Source: Paraburkholderia sp. (GTDB lineage: Bacteria; Pseudomonadota; Gammaproteobacteria; Burkholderiales; Burkholderiaceae). Taken from it: a DNA stretch of 56,193 nt. The stretch covers positions 1-56,193 of the forward strand of contig SCRN01000029.1 of assembly GCA_004322045.1 (NCBI GenBank), given 5' to 3'. The position numbers and the translations under genes are program-made. Below the pieces are notes generated by a model. The model did no database searches and was not told where the DNA came from. It worked only from the letters and a program-made list of their open reading frames with translations. Of this stretch, positions 8,828-17,516 are shown piece after piece (positions within the stretch are counted from its first letter, which is position 1; each line of letters opens with the position of its first letter).

Positions 8828-9112
8828 ATGCAAAGACCACATCCGAAGAAGGAAATCGAAGCAGCACTCGTGTATGCCGAGGCTCGTGGCTGGCGCATCC
8901 AGCCGAAGAAGGGGAATGGGCATGCTTGGGGAAAAATGCTTTGCCCGTACAACGATGCCGATTGTCGCTGCGGAGAATTCTGCATCACCAGTGTGTGGAG
9001 TACCCCGCGCTGCGCAGCCAATCACGCGAAGGACTTGAAGCGCGTAGTCGATCACTGTGCTGTGGCGCAATGGATCGGCGCCTTGACATCGCGTAAGGCT
9101 ACAAACACTTAG
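8828..9112 (+). CDS. Small Cys-rich HicA-like protein, putative toxin
   Basis: A 94-residue protein I cannot assign to a named family with certainty. The first half, EIEAALVYAEARGWRIQPKK then GNGHAWGKM, has the helix, Gly-Trp turn and Gly-x-x-His strand order of HicA mRNA-interferase toxins, with His32 in the position of the catalytic His. HAKDLKRVVDHC near the end could be the last HicA helix. Between them is Cys39, Cys46, Cys48 and Cys52 in CPYNDADCRCGEFC, a likely metal site absent from ordinary HicA. The promoter at 8785-8813 leaves a very short leader and no clear ribosome-binding site. A helix-turn-helix gene follows after 8 bases. Toxin function is inference; a small zinc protein is the alternative. 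Confidence 0.7.
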   Translation: MQRPHPKKEIEAALVYAEARGWRIQPKKGNGHAWGKMLCPYNDADCRCGEFCITSVWSTPRCAANHAKDLKRVVDHCAVAQWIGALTSRKATNT

Positions 9113-9120
9113 GAGTACGA

Positions 9121-9645
9121 ATGAAATACAGCTTTACACTCAAATTTCGGTTGGCGGACGACGACTCGGATCACGAACAAATCGTCGAGCGTCTTTTTGA
9201 AGCGGGTTGCGACGACGCTACGATCGGCATCGGCCAGCCGGGGCGAATCGCACTTGCGTTCACACGTGAAAGCACGGATGCATGGTCGGCGATTTATACG
9301 GCGCTGCGCGATGTCAAGCGAGCGATCGCATCGGCCCGCCTCGTCGAGGCCGGCCCGGACTTCGTCGGCCTGACCGATGTTGCCGATGTCGCCGGGGTCA
9401 CCCGCCAAAACATGCGCAAGTTGATGCTCACGCACGCATCGCAGTTTCCGCTTCCGGTGCATGAGGGCAATCCGTCGGTGTGGCATCTTTCGGACGTACT
9501 CGCTTGGCTCATGAGCCGTGGCGGCTATGCCGTCAGCGTTGATCTCATCGAGGTCGCAAAGTCGACCAAGCAAGTCAATTTGGCCAAGGAGGCGCGCGCG
9601 CTCGAGCCGCGCATCACACGTCAATTGTCGGCGCTCGTGGCATGA
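9121..9645 (+). CDS. Helix-turn-helix DNA-binding protein, putative antitoxin partner
   Basis: A 174-residue protein preceded by a perfect AGGAG site 5 bases before its ATG and starting 8 bases after the small upstream gene. Residues 1-70 (MKYSFTLKFRL ... IALAFTRES ... AIYTALRDVKRAI) look like a small alpha/beta domain with alternating strands and helices, of a kind that could wrap a toxin. Residues 82-103, VGLTDVADVAGVTRQNMRKL, form a MerR/AlpA-like helix-turn-helix, and WHLSDVLAWL (121-130) is the wing region common in that group. The last 40 residues are charged and helical. The expected role is autorepressor and antitoxin acting at 8776-8793. No named family is claimed. Confidence 0.75.
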   Translation: MKYSFTLKFRLADDDSDHEQIVERLFEAGCDDATIGIGQPGRIALAFTRESTDAWSAIYTALRDVKRAIASARLVEAGPDFVGLTDVADVAGVTRQNMRKLMLTHASQFPLPVHEGNPSVWHLSDVLAWLMSRGGYAVSVDLIEVAKSTKQVNLAKEARALEPRITRQLSALVA

Positions 9646-10018
9646 GCGCGAGCCGGCGCACCCGTAGCATCAGGATGGCAACGAACCTAAGGGCAGCCAG
9701 ATCCAACGCGCGCGGTAGTCGCCGGCCACGCTGTCTCTAGTCTTGCCGATTCGCGTGCGGTGTACCAAGCGAGCCTGCCGCCGTGCCGAGGCGCATGGTC
9801 GAAGCACGGCTTGATCAAAGTGCGGCCGAGCGCGGTCAACCGCGCCCCTTTTCCATTTGCACGGTGCTCAAGCGGGAAGTGCAGCCCGACCTGGCCCGCG
9901 TCTTGACAACTTATTCGCCGCATAAGATCATCTGCCCACGGATAGAGCAAATGATCGACACTCGCCACCGCTGCTCGATCGAGCCGGCGACGACGACAAA
10001 CCGAAAAGGGCGGAGACG
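9646..10018. other. 373-bp intergenic stretch, no gene recognised
   Basis: Between the cassette and the SDR gene. A TTGACA occurs at 9903-9908, but the base 17 positions on reads GATCAT and the nearest -10-like TAAGAT (9923-9928) is only 14 bases away, so any promoter here is weak. Short open frames on both strands lack ribosome-binding sites and family resemblance. No terminator-like hairpin with a T-run was seen. Confidence 0.6.
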
Positions 10019-10747
10019 ATGTCAGGAGAACTGCAGGGAAAAGTCGCTGTCGTAACGGGCGCAGCGTCAGGAATCGGGCGAGCGAGCGCCGATGCGATGT
10101 TGTCGGCTGGCGCGCGCGTCGTGCTGGCCGATCGCGATCAAGCTGCGTTGGCTGCGCTATGCGGTGAACGCGGCGATGCCGCCATGCCGCTCGTGATCGA
10201 TCTTCTCGATCCGAAAGCGTGCGCTGCGCTCGTGCCTCGCGCCCTCGAAATGGCGGGGCAGATCGATATCCTGCATGCCAATGCGGGAACCTACGTCGGC
10301 GGCGATTTGGTGGATGCCGAGACCGAGGCTATCGACCGAATGCTGCACCTGAATATCAACGTCGTGATGAAGAACGTCCATGACGTGCTCCCCCATATGA
10401 TCGAGCGGCGGACCGGCGACATCATCGTGACGAGTTCACTGGCCGCGCATTTCCCCACGCCTTGGGAGCCCGTCTACGCTTCGTCGAAATGGGCGATCAA
10501 CTGTTTCGTGCAAACGGTGCGTCGTCAGGTTTTCAAACATGGCATACGTGTCGGCTCGGTGTCGCCCGGCCCCGTCATCAGCGCATTGCTCGCCGGCTGG
10601 CCTGAGGAAAAACTCAAAGAGGCGAAAGATTCGGGCAGCTTGATCGAAGCCGACGAGGTTGCGTCGGCCATCCTCTTCATGTTGACGCGGCGGCGCGGCG
10701 TGACGATCCGCGACATCGTGCTGATGCCTACCAACTTTGATCTGTAA
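10019..10747 (+). CDS. Short-chain dehydrogenase, ribitol 2-dehydrogenase-like
   Basis: A 242-residue classical SDR. The NAD(P)-binding motif is TGAASGIG (13-20), NAG lies at 88-90, and the catalytic set is Ser140, Tyr153 and Lys157 in YASSK. The C-terminal half, SPGPVISALLAGWPEEK then EADEVASAILFMLTR and a final DIVLMPTNFDL, closely follows what I remember of Klebsiella ribitol 2-dehydrogenase, which oxidises ribitol to D-ribulose. The Asp at the end of the second strand (VVLADRD) points to NAD+ over NADP+. There is no pentitol transporter or kinase nearby, so the true substrate may be another polyol. It is a single gene converging on the GGDEF-EAL gene. Confidence 0.8.
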   Translation: MSGELQGKVAVVTGAASGIGRASADAMLSAGARVVLADRDQAALAALCGERGDAAMPLVIDLLDPKACAALVPRALEMAGQIDILHANAGTYVGGDLVDAETEAIDRMLHLNINVVMKNVHDVLPHMIERRTGDIIVTSSLAAHFPTPWEPVYASSKWAINCFVQTVRRQVFKHGIRVGSVSPGPVISALLAGWPEEKLKEAKDSGSLIEADEVASAILFMLTRRRGVTIRDIVLMPTNFDL

Positions 10748-10825
10748 CGCTCACACGCACAAACGCCGCGGCGTCGACGGCTTGTCGTGCCTCGACTCGC
10801 TCATGCGGCACGCAGGCTACGCGGA

Positions 10826-13609
10826 TCATGGACCGTCTACGTCCGAGGCCGCAGCGCATGCGATTGGCGATGCGGCCTCGAACCTTGCGAAGTAGGCCGG
10901 AATCTCTGCTGCCGGCAGTGGCTTGGCGAAGTAGTAGCCCTGCATCAGGTGGCAGCCGCTCGTCCTGAGGAAGGCCAGTTGGTCCGCGCTTTCGACGCCT
11001 TCTGCCACGATCTGGAAATCCAGATTTCGCGCGAGCGCGAGGACGGCGCGGATGATCGCCTCGTCCGTGCGATTGACACCGATTCCGCGAACGAACGACA
11101 TATCGATCTTGAGCCTGTCGGCGTGGAAGGTGCGCAGATACGACAAGCTCGAATAGCCGATCCCGAAGTCATCGATCGCGATCGATAGGCCCATCTGGCT
11201 GAGCGTGTGCAGCGCCGGAAGCGCGCCGGGAACCACCAGCGCACCTTCAGTGATCTCGAGCTCGAGGTGGTGACTGGCGAGTTGCGAGGCCGCGAGCACG
11301 CGTCGCACGACATCGCAAAAATCCGCGCGCGCGAGCTGACTGGGAGAAACATTGACCGACATGCGCAATTGCGGATAGATGCGCGCCCAGTGTTTGGCTT
11401 GGGCACAGGCCGTACGGAGGACCCATTCGCCCAATTGCTCGATCATCCCGTTTTCTTCGGCAAGCGGAATGAACGTGGTCGGGCTCACGGCGCCGATCAC
11501 GGGGTCCCGCCACCGGATCAGCGCTTCGACGCCGCATACACGGTGCTCGCGCACGTCGATCTGCGGCTGATAGACGAGCTCGAATGCGTTCCGCTCGATG
11601 GCGTCGCGCAATCGGCGCAATAGTGCAATCCGTTGATCCGCCGCGTCCGCAAGATCGCGCTTGAAGCGCTCGATGCCGTTGCGGCCTCGCGCTTTGACTT
11701 CGTACATCGCCAGATCGGCATGCTTGAGAAGCGTTTCGGCGTCTGCGCCGTCCGTGGGATAGCACGCTACGCCGATGCTCATCTGCACGCGCAACTGAGT
11801 ATCGTCGATGGAGACGGGCGCTTCGAAGGCGTGCGCGACGCGCTCGAGCAGCGCAGCAAGCCTGCCTTCTTCGTGCGGCCGCCCGAGCATCGCCACGAAC
11901 TCGTCGCCCCCATAGCGCGTAACGACACTATCCGAGCCGAGGCAAGCGGACAGGCGTTCCGCGACCTTGCGCAAGAGTCGGTCGCCGGCGCCGTGACCGA
12001 GGCTGTCATTGACATCCTTGAAGCGATCCAGGTCCATAAAAAGCAAAGCGAAGCTGCGTTGTTCCGCAATTGCTTGGTCGGCCAGTTCACGCAACGTCAG
12101 GCGGTTCGGCAGGTCGGTCAGGGCGTCTCGGCGCGCGTGCATGACGACGCGGTCGCGAGAGTCGATCAGTTCGGTCAGATCGCTGACCACCGTGATGTGA
12201 TACGCAAGCGCGCCGCGCTCATCGGCTACCGATGCCATGTCCATCTGATTCCAGAACGGCGCGCCGTTTGCGCGCCGGCTCTGCAGTAGAACGGTCGAGT
12301 CGCTTCGCTGCGCTATCGAGGCGCGAATTTGCGGAAACAATTCGCGCTCGCTGCGTCCCCTGCACAACGATGCATAGTCATGGCCGATCATTTCGGACAG
12401 CGCATAGCCCGTTATTCGTTCAAAGGCGGGGTTGGCGTATTCGATCACTTCGCCGTCCTCCGCGGCCCGGCTGATCAGCACGCCATTGCCGATGGCGTCC
12501 AGCGCACGGCTGCGCAGCCGCAGTGCGAGTTCGGCGCGCTTGCGCTCGGTGACGTCGATGGCGGTGATGAAGCACGCCGGACGTTTAGCGTAGGCGAGGA
12601 AGTGATACGAGAGATCCACGTAGAGCGGCGTTCCATCCACTCGCCGGTGACGGCAAATCCCGGCCGCGCCGCTCGAGGTGCCCGCCGAATGAATCTTGCT
12701 CAGATCGCGACGAAATGCCGACATGTCGGCTTGCGCATAGAGCGACGCCATGTTGCATCTGCAAAGATCGTCCCGGGTACTGCCGTATTGCGTTGCTGCC
12801 GCTCGGTTCGCGGTGATGATCTGCAGCGTGTCCACGTCGAAGATCAACATCGGTAGCGGATGATGCTCGAAATATTCGCGGAAGCGCCGTTCGTTTTCCT
12901 CGGCGACGAGGCGCGCGCGTTGTCGCGCGAGGCCTTCGCGATAGTGGGCGATGAACGCATAGCTGAGCAGGGAGCAGGCCACCAGCGCACTGAGTGCGAG
13001 CACGATCCCCTCGATTTCCATGTGCCGGTTCGCGCTTTCGGAGGTGCCGTGCAATATCGCGGTTTGCGCATCCCTCAAGCTCGTCAATTGGCGGACGATC
13101 TGGTCGAGCAACCGGTTCGCATCGAGCAGCCGCGCGCTATCCACGGACGCGCGTCCCCCTTCGAGACGCGCGTTGACGGAAATTTCCGCCAGTTGCCATG
13201 CCCAGCGCGCGGTTTCTTCACGCAGGAGATGAACTGTCGCCGTATCCGGTGCGCTATTTGCGTAGCCTTTCTCTAGTCGGCCGAAGCAACCGACGGCTGC
13301 GCCCACACGCTGGACCGGCCACGCGAACGACGCCTGGCGAGCGGTGCCGAACCCTTGTAGGAAGTCCGCGTTGGCCGCCAGATAGATGTTTTGGAGGGTA
13401 TCGATCTCGTTGCGTATGCGTGCTGCGTGGATCCTGACTTCGTCGACGTGCTCTCTCCACAACAGCGTGTACCCCGTGCCGATCGCGAACATGCCGATGC
13501 CCGCCAGCACCAGTGCAACGGTGAGCGGAAGTCGGCTAGCCGCATGCGTATGACGCTGCCACCACCTCATCGCGAGGCCGGTGAGATCGAAAAAGGGGGC
13601 GAATTTCAT
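10826..13609 (-). CDS. Membrane PAS-PAS-GGDEF-EAL cyclic-di-GMP signalling protein
   Basis: A 927-residue protein that can make and/or break cyclic di-GMP. Two membrane helices (about 29-51 and 201-223) bracket a periplasmic sensor of about 150 residues. Two PAS domains follow (about 240-352 and 365-482), then GGDEF (about 492-650; intact YGGDEF at 566-571) and EAL (about 665-915; EAL at 695-697 in GVEALIRW, plus ELEITEG, IDDFGIGYSS and VAEGVES). The RxxD inhibitory site is missing: the position five residues before GGDEF reads LGSD. Both active sites look intact, so it may be bifunctional. It is divergent from leuC and convergent with the SDR, and is probably its own transcription unit. The signal sensed is unknown. 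Confidence 0.93.
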   Translation of the reverse strand: MKFAPFFDLTGLAMRWWQRHTHAASRLPLTVALVLAGIGMFAIGTGYTLLWREHVDEVRIHAARIRNEIDTLQNIYLAANADFLQGFGTARQASFAWPVQRVGAAVGCFGRLEKGYANSAPDTATVHLLREETARWAWQLAEISVNARLEGGRASVDSARLLDANRLLDQIVRQLTSLRDAQTAILHGTSESANRHMEIEGIVLALSALVACSLLSYAFIAHYREGLARQRARLVAEENERRFREYFEHHPLPMLIFDVDTLQIITANRAAATQYGSTRDDLCRCNMASLYAQADMSAFRRDLSKIHSAGTSSGAAGICRHRRVDGTPLYVDLSYHFLAYAKRPACFITAIDVTERKRAELALRLRSRALDAIGNGVLISRAAEDGEVIEYANPAFERITGYALSEMIGHDYASLCRGRSERELFPQIRASIAQRSDSTVLLQSRRANGAPFWNQMDMASVADERGALAYHITVVSDLTELIDSRDRVVMHARRDALTDLPNRLTLRELADQAIAEQRSFALLFMDLDRFKDVNDSLGHGAGDRLLRKVAERLSACLGSDSVVTRYGGDEFVAMLGRPHEEGRLAALLERVAHAFEAPVSIDDTQLRVQMSIGVACYPTDGADAETLLKHADLAMYEVKARGRNGIERFKRDLADAADQRIALLRRLRDAIERNAFELVYQPQIDVREHRVCGVEALIRWRDPVIGAVSPTTFIPLAEENGMIEQLGEWVLRTACAQAKHWARIYPQLRMSVNVSPSQLARADFCDVVRRVLAASQLASHHLELEITEGALVVPGALPALHTLSQMGLSIAIDDFGIGYSSLSYLRTFHADRLKIDMSFVRGIGVNRTDEAIIRAVLALARNLDFQIVAEGVESADQLAFLRTSGCHLMQGYYFAKPLPAAEIPAYFARFEAASPIACAAASDVDGP

Positions 13610-13913
13610 CGGATCGAACTAAGGGCGCGTAAGAGCACAGAGCTTGGCAAGACGCGCAAAGGGATGCACCGGCGCCCAGGGTCGCACTGTGGTTCCTTAC
13701 CCGTATATCGGTCGTCGGTAAAAATACTTCAGTGAGCGATCACCCTAATCGCTGCGCTGGGGAACCCGGGAGGACATGAACCTGGTACTGGAACTACCAC
13801 CCAACTCACTGTTTTTTATCACTTTTTCCCGATATGCGGGTGTCGTCGCGGCGGTCGGCGTGGCATAATCGACCGCACCGGGATTGCCCGTTGCCACGAT
13901 TACCGCGCATACC
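13610..13913. other. 304-bp divergent intergenic region with possible leuC promoter
   Basis: Lies between the leftward GGDEF-EAL gene and the rightward leu operon. A -10-like CATAAT (13864-13869) sits 45 bases before leuC, with only a poor -35 (TGTCGT, 13841-13846). No leucine-rich leader peptide or attenuator hairpin was found. No convincing promoter for the leftward gene was seen. An in-frame TTG at 13884 would add ten codons to leuC but lacks a ribosome-binding site. Confidence 0.5.
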
Positions 13914-15323
13914 ATGTCAAAGACTCTCTACGACAAGCTGTGGGACTCGCACGTCGTCCATACCGAAGAAGACGGCACGACGTTGCTCTACATCGATCGT
14001 CATTTGCTGCACGAAGTCACGAGCCCGCAAGCGTTCGAAGGGCTCAAGCTCAACGAACGCCCGCTGTGGCGCGTGAGCGCGAACCTGGCGGTGTCGGACC
14101 ATAACGTGCCGACGACGGATCGCAGCCACGGGATCGCCGATCCCATATCGAAGCTGCAGGTCGATACGCTCGATGCCAACTGCGACGCCTACGGCATCAC
14201 TCAATTCAAAATGAACGACATGCGCCAAGGCATCGTTCATATCATCGGCCCCGAGCAGGGCGCCACGCTGCCCGGCATGACGATCGTCTGCGGCGATTCG
14301 CATACGTCGACGCACGGCGCGTTCGGTGCGCTCGCGCACGGCATCGGCACGTCGGAGGTCGAGCACGTGCTCGCCACCCAAACGCTCTTGCAAAAGAAGA
14401 GCAAGAACATGCTCGTCAAGGTCGAGGGTCCGCTGCCGCGCGGCTGCACGGCCAAGGACATCGTGCTCGCGGTGATCGGCAAGATCGGCACGGCCGGCGG
14501 CACGGGCTACGCCATCGAATTCGGCGGCTCGACCATTCGCTCGCTGTCGATGGAAGGCCGCATGACCGTCTGCAACATGGCGATCGAAGCCGGCGCGCGC
14601 GCAGGCATGGTCGCAGTCGACGATACGACGATCGACTACCTCAAGGGCCGGCCGTATTCGCCGCAGGGCGTCGAATGGGATCACGCCGTCGAATACTGGC
14701 GCACGTTCGTCTCCGATCCGGGCGCGCATTTCGACCGCGTGGTCGAGATCGACGCGGCGCACATCGTGCCCCAAGTGACCTGGGGCACATCGCCAGAGAT
14801 GGTGACGGCGATTGACAGCCGCGTGCCGGATCCCGAGCGCGAGAAGGATCCGGTCAAGCGCGACGCGATGGAGCGTGCGCTGCAGTACATGGCGCTCGAA
14901 CCGAACTTGCCGATGGAGTCGATCAAGCTCGACAAGGTATTTATCGGCTCGTGCACGAATGCGCGCATCGAGGACATCCGCGCTGCTGCCTACGTGGTGA
15001 AGAAACTCGGCCGCCGTGTCGCGGCGAATATCCGCCTGGCGATGGTGGTGCCGGGCTCCGGGCTCGTCAAGGCGCAGGCCGAACGCGAAGGGCTCGACAA
15101 GATTTTCGTCGACGCCGGCTTTGAATGGCGCGAACCCGGTTGTTCGATGTGCCTCGCGATGAATGCCGATCGGCTCGATCCGGGCGAGCGCTGCGCCTCG
15201 ACGTCGAATCGCAATTTCGAAGGGCGTCAAGGTGCGGGCGGACGCACTCACCTGGTGAGCCCGGCGATGGCTGCGGCGGCCGCGATCGAAGGTCATTTCG
15301 TCGACATTCGCAAATTGGGGTGA
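13914..15323 (+). CDS. leuC: 3-isopropylmalate dehydratase large subunit
   Basis: With LeuD, isomerises 2-isopropylmalate to 3-isopropylmalate in leucine synthesis. The 469-residue protein is of the aconitase superfamily. The start [19 protein letters not shown] is the family start. [20 protein letters not shown] is the substrate-binding signature. The 4Fe-4S cysteines are in [12 protein letters not shown] and in [10 protein letters not shown]. Four bases after its stop begins a small lipoprotein gene, then leuD, so the two subunits are separated by 153 bases. Length and motifs are normal. Confidence 0.97.
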   Translation: MSKTLYDKLWDSHVVHTEEDGTTLLYIDRHLLHEVTSPQAFEGLKLNERPLWRVSANLAVSDHNVPTTDRSHGIADPISKLQVDTLDANCDAYGITQFKMNDMRQGIVHIIGPEQGATLPGMTIVCGDSHTSTHGAFGALAHGIGTSEVEHVLATQTLLQKKSKNMLVKVEGPLPRGCTAKDIVLAVIGKIGTAGGTGYAIEFGGSTIRSLSMEGRMTVCNMAIEAGARAGMVAVDDTTIDYLKGRPYSPQGVEWDHAVEYWRTFVSDPGAHFDRVVEIDAAHIVPQVTWGTSPEMVTAIDSRVPDPEREKDPVKRDAMERALQYMALEPNLPMESIKLDKVFIGSCTNARIEDIRAAAYVVKKLGRRVAANIRLAMVVPGSGLVKAQAEREGLDKIFVDAGFEWREPGCSMCLAMNADRLDPGERCASTSNRNFEGRQGAGGRTHLVSPAMAAAAAIEGHFVDIRKLG

Positions 15324-15327
15324 GGTC

Positions 15328-15471
15328 ATGAAAGCTTGGACGTTCTGGCGGCGCGCCGCATCGATTGCGCTTGTCGGCACCTTGCTGGGCCTCGCGGGCT
15401 GCAATACGGTTGCCGGGTTCGGTCAAGACATGACCGATGCGGGCCACGCCATCAAGAAGGCTGCGGAGTAA
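15328..15471 (+). CDS. Entericidin-like small lipoprotein encoded inside the leu operon
   Basis: A 47-residue peptide. Residues 1-25 are a lipoprotein signal: [20 protein letters not shown] and then GLAGC, so Cys25 should be lipidated after cleavage by LspA. The mature part, [20 protein letters not shown], is the entericidin A/B pattern (C-N-T-x-x-G-x-G-x-D followed by a basic amphipathic end). GAGG lies before the ATG and is shared with the leuC stop region. leuD starts 5 bases after its stop, so it is co-transcribed with leucine genes. Entericidins are small envelope lipoproteins linked to stress and lysis; why one sits here is not obvious. Confidence 0.88.
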   Translation: MKAWTFWRRAASIALVGTLLGLAGCNTVAGFGQDMTDAGHAIKKAAE

Positions 15472-15476
15472 AGAAT

Positions 15477-16127
15477 ATGGACAAATTCGTCGTACATACC
15501 GGGCTCGTCGCGCCCCTCGATCGGGAAAACGTTGATACCGACGCCATCATCCCGAAGCAGTTCCTGAAGTCGATCAAACGCACCGGCTTCGGGCCGAATC
15601 TGTTCGACGAGTGGCGTTACCTCGATCAGGGAGAGCCCGGCCAGGACAATTCGCGCCGGCCGCTGAACCCCGACTTCGTGCTCAATCAGCCGCGCTATAA
15701 AGGCGCATCGGTGTTGCTCGCCCGCAAGAACTTCGGTTGCGGCAGCTCGCGCGAGCACGCTCCGTGGGCGTTGCAGCAGTACGGCTTTCGCGCGCTGATC
15801 GCACCGAGCTTCGCCGATATCTTCTTCAACAATTGCTTCAAGAACGGCGTGCTGCCGATCGTGCTCTCGGAGCAGCAGGTGGATCATCTGTTCAACGAGA
15901 CCTACGCGTTCAGCGGCTATCAATTGACGATCGACCTCGAGGCTCAGCGTGTGCGCACGCCCGATGGCCGCGAGTACGCATTCGAAGTCGACGGCTTTCG
16001 CAAGTATTGCCTGCTGAACGGTTTCGACGACATCGGCCTCACGCTGCGTCACGCCGACAAGATTCGCGCGTTCGAGGCCGAGCGGATCGCCAAGCAGCCT
16101 TGGCTCGGTCACCGAATCATCGGCTGA
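15477..16127 (+). CDS. leuD: 3-isopropylmalate dehydratase small subunit
   Basis: Swivelling-domain subunit (216 residues) that completes the LeuCD active site. It starts [38 protein letters not shown] and [20 protein letters not shown] are the family signatures, the latter contacting substrate. Preceded by AAAGA, a modest ribosome-binding site, five bases after the entericidin-like gene. leuB follows after 42 bases on the same strand. Earlier in-frame codons reach back into the lipoprotein gene but are not family-like. Confidence 0.97.
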   Translation: MDKFVVHTGLVAPLDRENVDTDAIIPKQFLKSIKRTGFGPNLFDEWRYLDQGEPGQDNSRRPLNPDFVLNQPRYKGASVLLARKNFGCGSSREHAPWALQQYGFRALIAPSFADIFFNNCFKNGVLPIVLSEQQVDHLFNETYAFSGYQLTIDLEAQRVRTPDGREYAFEVDGFRKYCLLNGFDDIGLTLRHADKIRAFEAERIAKQPWLGHRIIG

Positions 16128-16169
16128 CGCACCGCGCACCGGCAAACCGACAACTCGATAGGACTCCTA

Positions 16170-17237
16170 ATGAAAATTGCTGTGCTCCCCGGTGACGGCA
16201 TCGGCCCGGAAATCGTCAAGGAAGCGGTCAAGGTACTCGATGCGCTCGGCGAAAAGTTCGAGATGGAAGAGGCGCCCGTCGGCGGCGCCGGCTACGAGGC
16301 GAAAGGACATCCGCTGCCCGAATCGACGCTTGCGCTCGCGAAAGAAGCCGACGCCATCTTGTTCGGCGCCGTGGGTGATTGGAAGTACGATTCGCTCGAA
16401 CGCGCGCTGCGTCCGGAGCAGGCGATCCTCGGATTGCGCAAGCATCTCGATCTGTTCGCCAACTTCCGCCCTGCGATCTGCTATCCGCAACTGACGGGCG
16501 CGTCGTCGCTCAAGCCCGAAATCGTCTCGGGCCTCGATATCTTGATCGTGCGCGAACTGAACGGCGATATCTATTTCGGTGCGCCGCGCGGCGTCCGGCA
16601 AGCGCCGGACGGCCCCTTCGAAGGGGCGCGCGAGGGGTTCGACACGATGCGCTATTCGGAGCCGGAGGTGCGGCGCATCGCGCACGTAGCGTTCCAAGCG
16701 GCGCAAAAGCGCGCGAAGCGGCTTACGTCGGTAGACAAGGCCAATGTGCTCGAAACGTCGCAATTGTGGAAGGACGTCATGATCGACGTGGCGAAGGAAT
16801 ATCCGGACGTCGAGTTGTCGCATATGTACGTGGATAACGCCGCGATGCAGCTTGTTAAGGCGCCGAAATCGTTCGACGTCATCGTCACGGGCAATATGTT
16901 CGGCGACATTTTGTCCGACGAGGCGGCCATGCTCACGGGCTCGATCGGCATGCTGCCTTCGGCCTCGCTTGATCGCAACAACAAAGGCCTGTACGAACCC
17001 TCGCACGGTTCTGCGCCCGACATCGCCGGCAAGGGCGTGGCCAATCCGCTCGCAACGATACTGTCGGCGGCGATGATGCTGCGCTATTCGTTGAATAAGG
17101 CGGAGCAGGCCGACCGTATCGAGAAGGGGGTGCAGAAGGTGCTCGAAGCGGGCTACCGCACGGGCGACATCGCCACGCCGGGTTGCCGCCAGGTCGGCAC
17201 GGCGGAAATGGGCGACGCAGTGCGCGCGGCGCTCTGA
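16170..17237 (+). CDS. leuB: 3-isopropylmalate dehydrogenase
   Basis: Oxidises and decarboxylates 3-isopropylmalate with NAD+ to 2-oxoisocaproate, the leucine precursor. The 355-residue protein starts [34 protein letters not shown] is the substrate loop; [12 protein letters not shown] and [14 protein letters not shown] hold the catalytic Asp and metal-binding Asp residues; [16 protein letters not shown] is the NAD-binding end loop. Start follows AGGACT. It closes the leu operon; an inverted repeat lies 14 bases downstream and then the asd leader region. Confidence 0.97.
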   Translation: MKIAVLPGDGIGPEIVKEAVKVLDALGEKFEMEEAPVGGAGYEAKGHPLPESTLALAKEADAILFGAVGDWKYDSLERALRPEQAILGLRKHLDLFANFRPAICYPQLTGASSLKPEIVSGLDILIVRELNGDIYFGAPRGVRQAPDGPFEGAREGFDTMRYSEPEVRRIAHVAFQAAQKRAKRLTSVDKANVLETSQLWKDVMIDVAKEYPDVELSHMYVDNAAMQLVKAPKSFDVIVTGNMFGDILSDEAAMLTGSIGMLPSASLDRNNKGLYEPSHGSAPDIAGKGVANPLATILSAAMMLRYSLNKAEQADRIEKGVQKVLEAGYRTGDIATPGCRQVGTAEMGDAVRAAL

Positions 17238-17251
17238 TCGACGCGACGGCG

Positions 17252-17290
17252 TTTCGTGCGGCCGGGCGTTGTCGTTCCGTTCGCACGAAA
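17252..17290 (+). repeat. Inverted repeat downstream of leuB
   Basis: TTTCGTGCG (17252-17260) pairs perfectly with CGCACGAAA (17282-17290) across a 21-base loop. A run of six T occurs only 15 bases later (17306-17311), so it is a poor intrinsic terminator as drawn. It may mark the end of the leu transcript or be part of the asd leader. Confidence 0.35.
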
Positions 17291-17369
17291 CCGCTGAAAT
17301 CAGGGTTTTTTGCTGGATCGACTGCACCGGCTGGCGCGCCGATGCGGATTTTTCGTGTAGACTGTGCCG

Positions 17370-17516
17370 ATGGCGAAATTGTCCCCAATCTCCTCGATTG
17401 AAAACCTGCACGGCGATACGGCCCGTGTGGGTGGGTTCGCCATGGCTGGCGTCGTCGGCATTGCCGGCGCCATCGCCATTATTACGATTACCCCCAAAAC
17501 GATCACGAAACGCTGA
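17370..17516 (+). CDS. Possible 48-residue Thr/Ile-rich leader or small membrane peptide before asd
   Basis: An open frame starting MAKLSPISSIENLHGDTARV and continuing through a hydrophobic stretch GGFAMAGVVGIAGA. The last 15 residues, AIAIITITPKTITKR, contain five Ile and four Thr, both end products of the pathway that Asd feeds. Codon third positions are richer in A/T here than in neighbours. There is no clear ribosome-binding site, but TAGACT at 17358-17363 is a possible -10 that would give a nearly leaderless message. The stop codon lies in a 7-bp hairpin. It could be an attenuation-type leader, a tiny membrane protein, or chance; translation is unproven. Confidence 0.4.
   Translation: MAKLSPISSIENLHGDTARVGGFAMAGVVGIAGAIAIITITPKTITKR

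Noticed and set aside
9903-9928. TTGACA near a TAAGAT as a promoter for the SDR gene
   Set aside because: Spacing is 14 bases, too short for sigma70, and no better -10 lies at 16-18.
9687-9968. A 93-codon leftward frame and a 90-codon rightward frame in the gap before the SDR gene
   Set aside because: No ribosome-binding site, no conserved-looking sequence, mutually overlapping on opposite strands.
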